From NCBI GenBank assembly GCA_000996605.1, contig LCOP01000053.1:1-5083 (forward strand): a DNA stretch of 5,083 nucleotides. The letters run 5' to 3'. A program made the translations under genes and the position numbers. This document shows positions 4,893 through 5,083 of this stretch, piece after piece. Source of the DNA: Parcubacteria group bacterium GW2011_GWA1_47_8 (GTDB taxonomy: Bacteria; Patescibacteriota; Minisyncoccia; Phycocordibacterales; UBA1550). Under the pieces are notes generated by a model. The model saw nothing but the letters and a program-made list of their open reading frames with translations, did no database searches and was not told the origin of the DNA. Each line of letters begins with the position of its first letter. Positions within the stretch are counted from its first letter, which is position 1.

Positions 4893-4997
4893 TTATCCAC
4901 AGCTACCAATCTTACCCCTTTCTCGCATTGCCTCACCTAAGAATCTAACTGAGAGCTCCCCGGGCGCGATTAACTGGTAATGAGGAAATTGTATCAT
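4893..4997 (-). CDS. possible 34-residue ORF overlapping the upstream gene (ATGA)
   Basis: The ATG at 4997 shares ATGA with the stop of the preceding minus-strand gene, the usual geometry of coupled genes. The 34-residue product starts MIQFPHYQLIAPGEL and continues with a charged stretch (GEAMRERGK) to TAA at 4893. I do not recognise it. It could also be the displaced C-terminus of the same upstream protein after a frameshift. It is short enough to be chance. Confidence 0.3.
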   Translation of the reverse strand: MIQFPHYQLIAPGELSVRFLGEAMRERGKIGSCG

Positions 4998-5083
4998 AGA
5001 TGCCATCTTCCGCGCTTCTGTATTTCCGCAACGAGATGGTCAATTTCCTTTCGTAATTTAAATGGGTCAAGGGTTTCAAAGAG
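4994..5083 (-). CDS. C-terminal fragment of an unrecognised protein, possibly a transposase (partial)
   Basis: Twenty-nine codons are open from the right edge to TGA at 4994-4996. The residues contain ETLDPFKLRKEID and end KRGRWHL, a charged helical C-terminus. A DPF-L--EID pattern is reminiscent of the tails of some DDE transposases/integrases, and an IS-like end lies downstream, but the fragment is too short to prove it. Another minus frame is also open here (46 codons to a stop in the 4940s), so frame choice rests on composition and on the ATGA overlap with the next ORF. Confidence 0.45.
   Translation of the reverse strand, partial: LFETLDPFKLRKEIDHLVAEIQKRGRWHL

Larger units (their letters stand above)
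4832..5083 (-). mobile_element. possible left end of an insertion sequence
   Basis: GAGCCTGTTCAAAATCTCG at 4832-4850 resembles the terminal inverted repeats of many DDE-type insertion sequences, which often start GAGnCTGTTnAAAA. It faces a minus-strand gene that enters from the right edge, as expected for a transposase pointing at this end. The partner repeat and target duplication lie outside the window, and the noncoding gap is long for a compact element, so the call is tentative. Confidence 0.22.

Noticed and set aside
4893..4901. Perfect DnaA box TTATCCACA, possible replication origin
   Set aside because: It is a single 9-mer with no second box, no AT-rich unwinding element and no dnaA/dnaN nearby. 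One chance match in 5 kb is not remarkable.
4983..5049. 9-bp inverted repeat AGGAAATTG/CAATTTCCT
   Set aside because: It is short with a 49-base spacer, lies within coding sequence and has no supporting context.

Overview
The window looks like a chromosomal segment of a Patescibacteria/CPR-type bacterium (Parcubacteria-like). This is an inference from several features together: a type IV pilin-like protein fused to fibronectin type III domains, small single-domain proteins, membrane-anchored M14 peptidases, no convincing Shine-Dalgarno sequence before any gene, and -10 elements sitting almost directly on start codons. No rRNA or acceptable tRNA gene is present to confirm it.

Layout. Positions 1-99 hold the 3' end of an unrecognised plus-strand gene. 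Positions 100-403 have no convincing gene but carry a REP-like palindrome, a strong bidirectional terminator hairpin and a second imperfect hairpin. On the minus strand follow a NYN-domain (PIN-like) putative RNase at 404-922 and a prepilin with two C-terminal FN3-like domains at 1004-2302. The two are 81 bases apart with no terminator visible between them. The pilin leader contains a nested inverted repeat whose downstream arm covers the codons just before the GFTLIEL prepilin motif.

Positions 2303-2430 separate divergent promoters. On the plus strand an extended -10 promoter precedes about 175 bases full of hairpins (a candidate structured RNA or leader), then a 57-residue hypothetical protein and a terminator-like hairpin. 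An AT-rich control region (2857-3032) with a perfect 12-bp palindrome, TATAAT elements and a possible 42-codon ORF precedes two tandem M14 zinc carboxypeptidase genes. The first copy (3033-3915) is frameshifted and has also lost the third zinc ligand (His to Tyr) and the catalytic Glu (to Leu). The second (3915-4814) is intact and starts inside the first copy's original stop codon (TAATG).

The right end (about 4832-5083) holds minus-strand coding sequence entering from outside, an ATGA-overlapping 34-codon ORF, and an insertion-sequence-like end (GAGCCTGTTCAAAATCTCG). These may be one edge of a mobile element, but only one end is visible.

Functionally this is a cell-surface module (pilin, anchored peptidases) next to an RNA-processing NYN protein. 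Most of the unexplained content is non-coding: the pilin leader hairpin, the hairpin-rich 2430-2605 stretch and the palindromes before the M14 pair.
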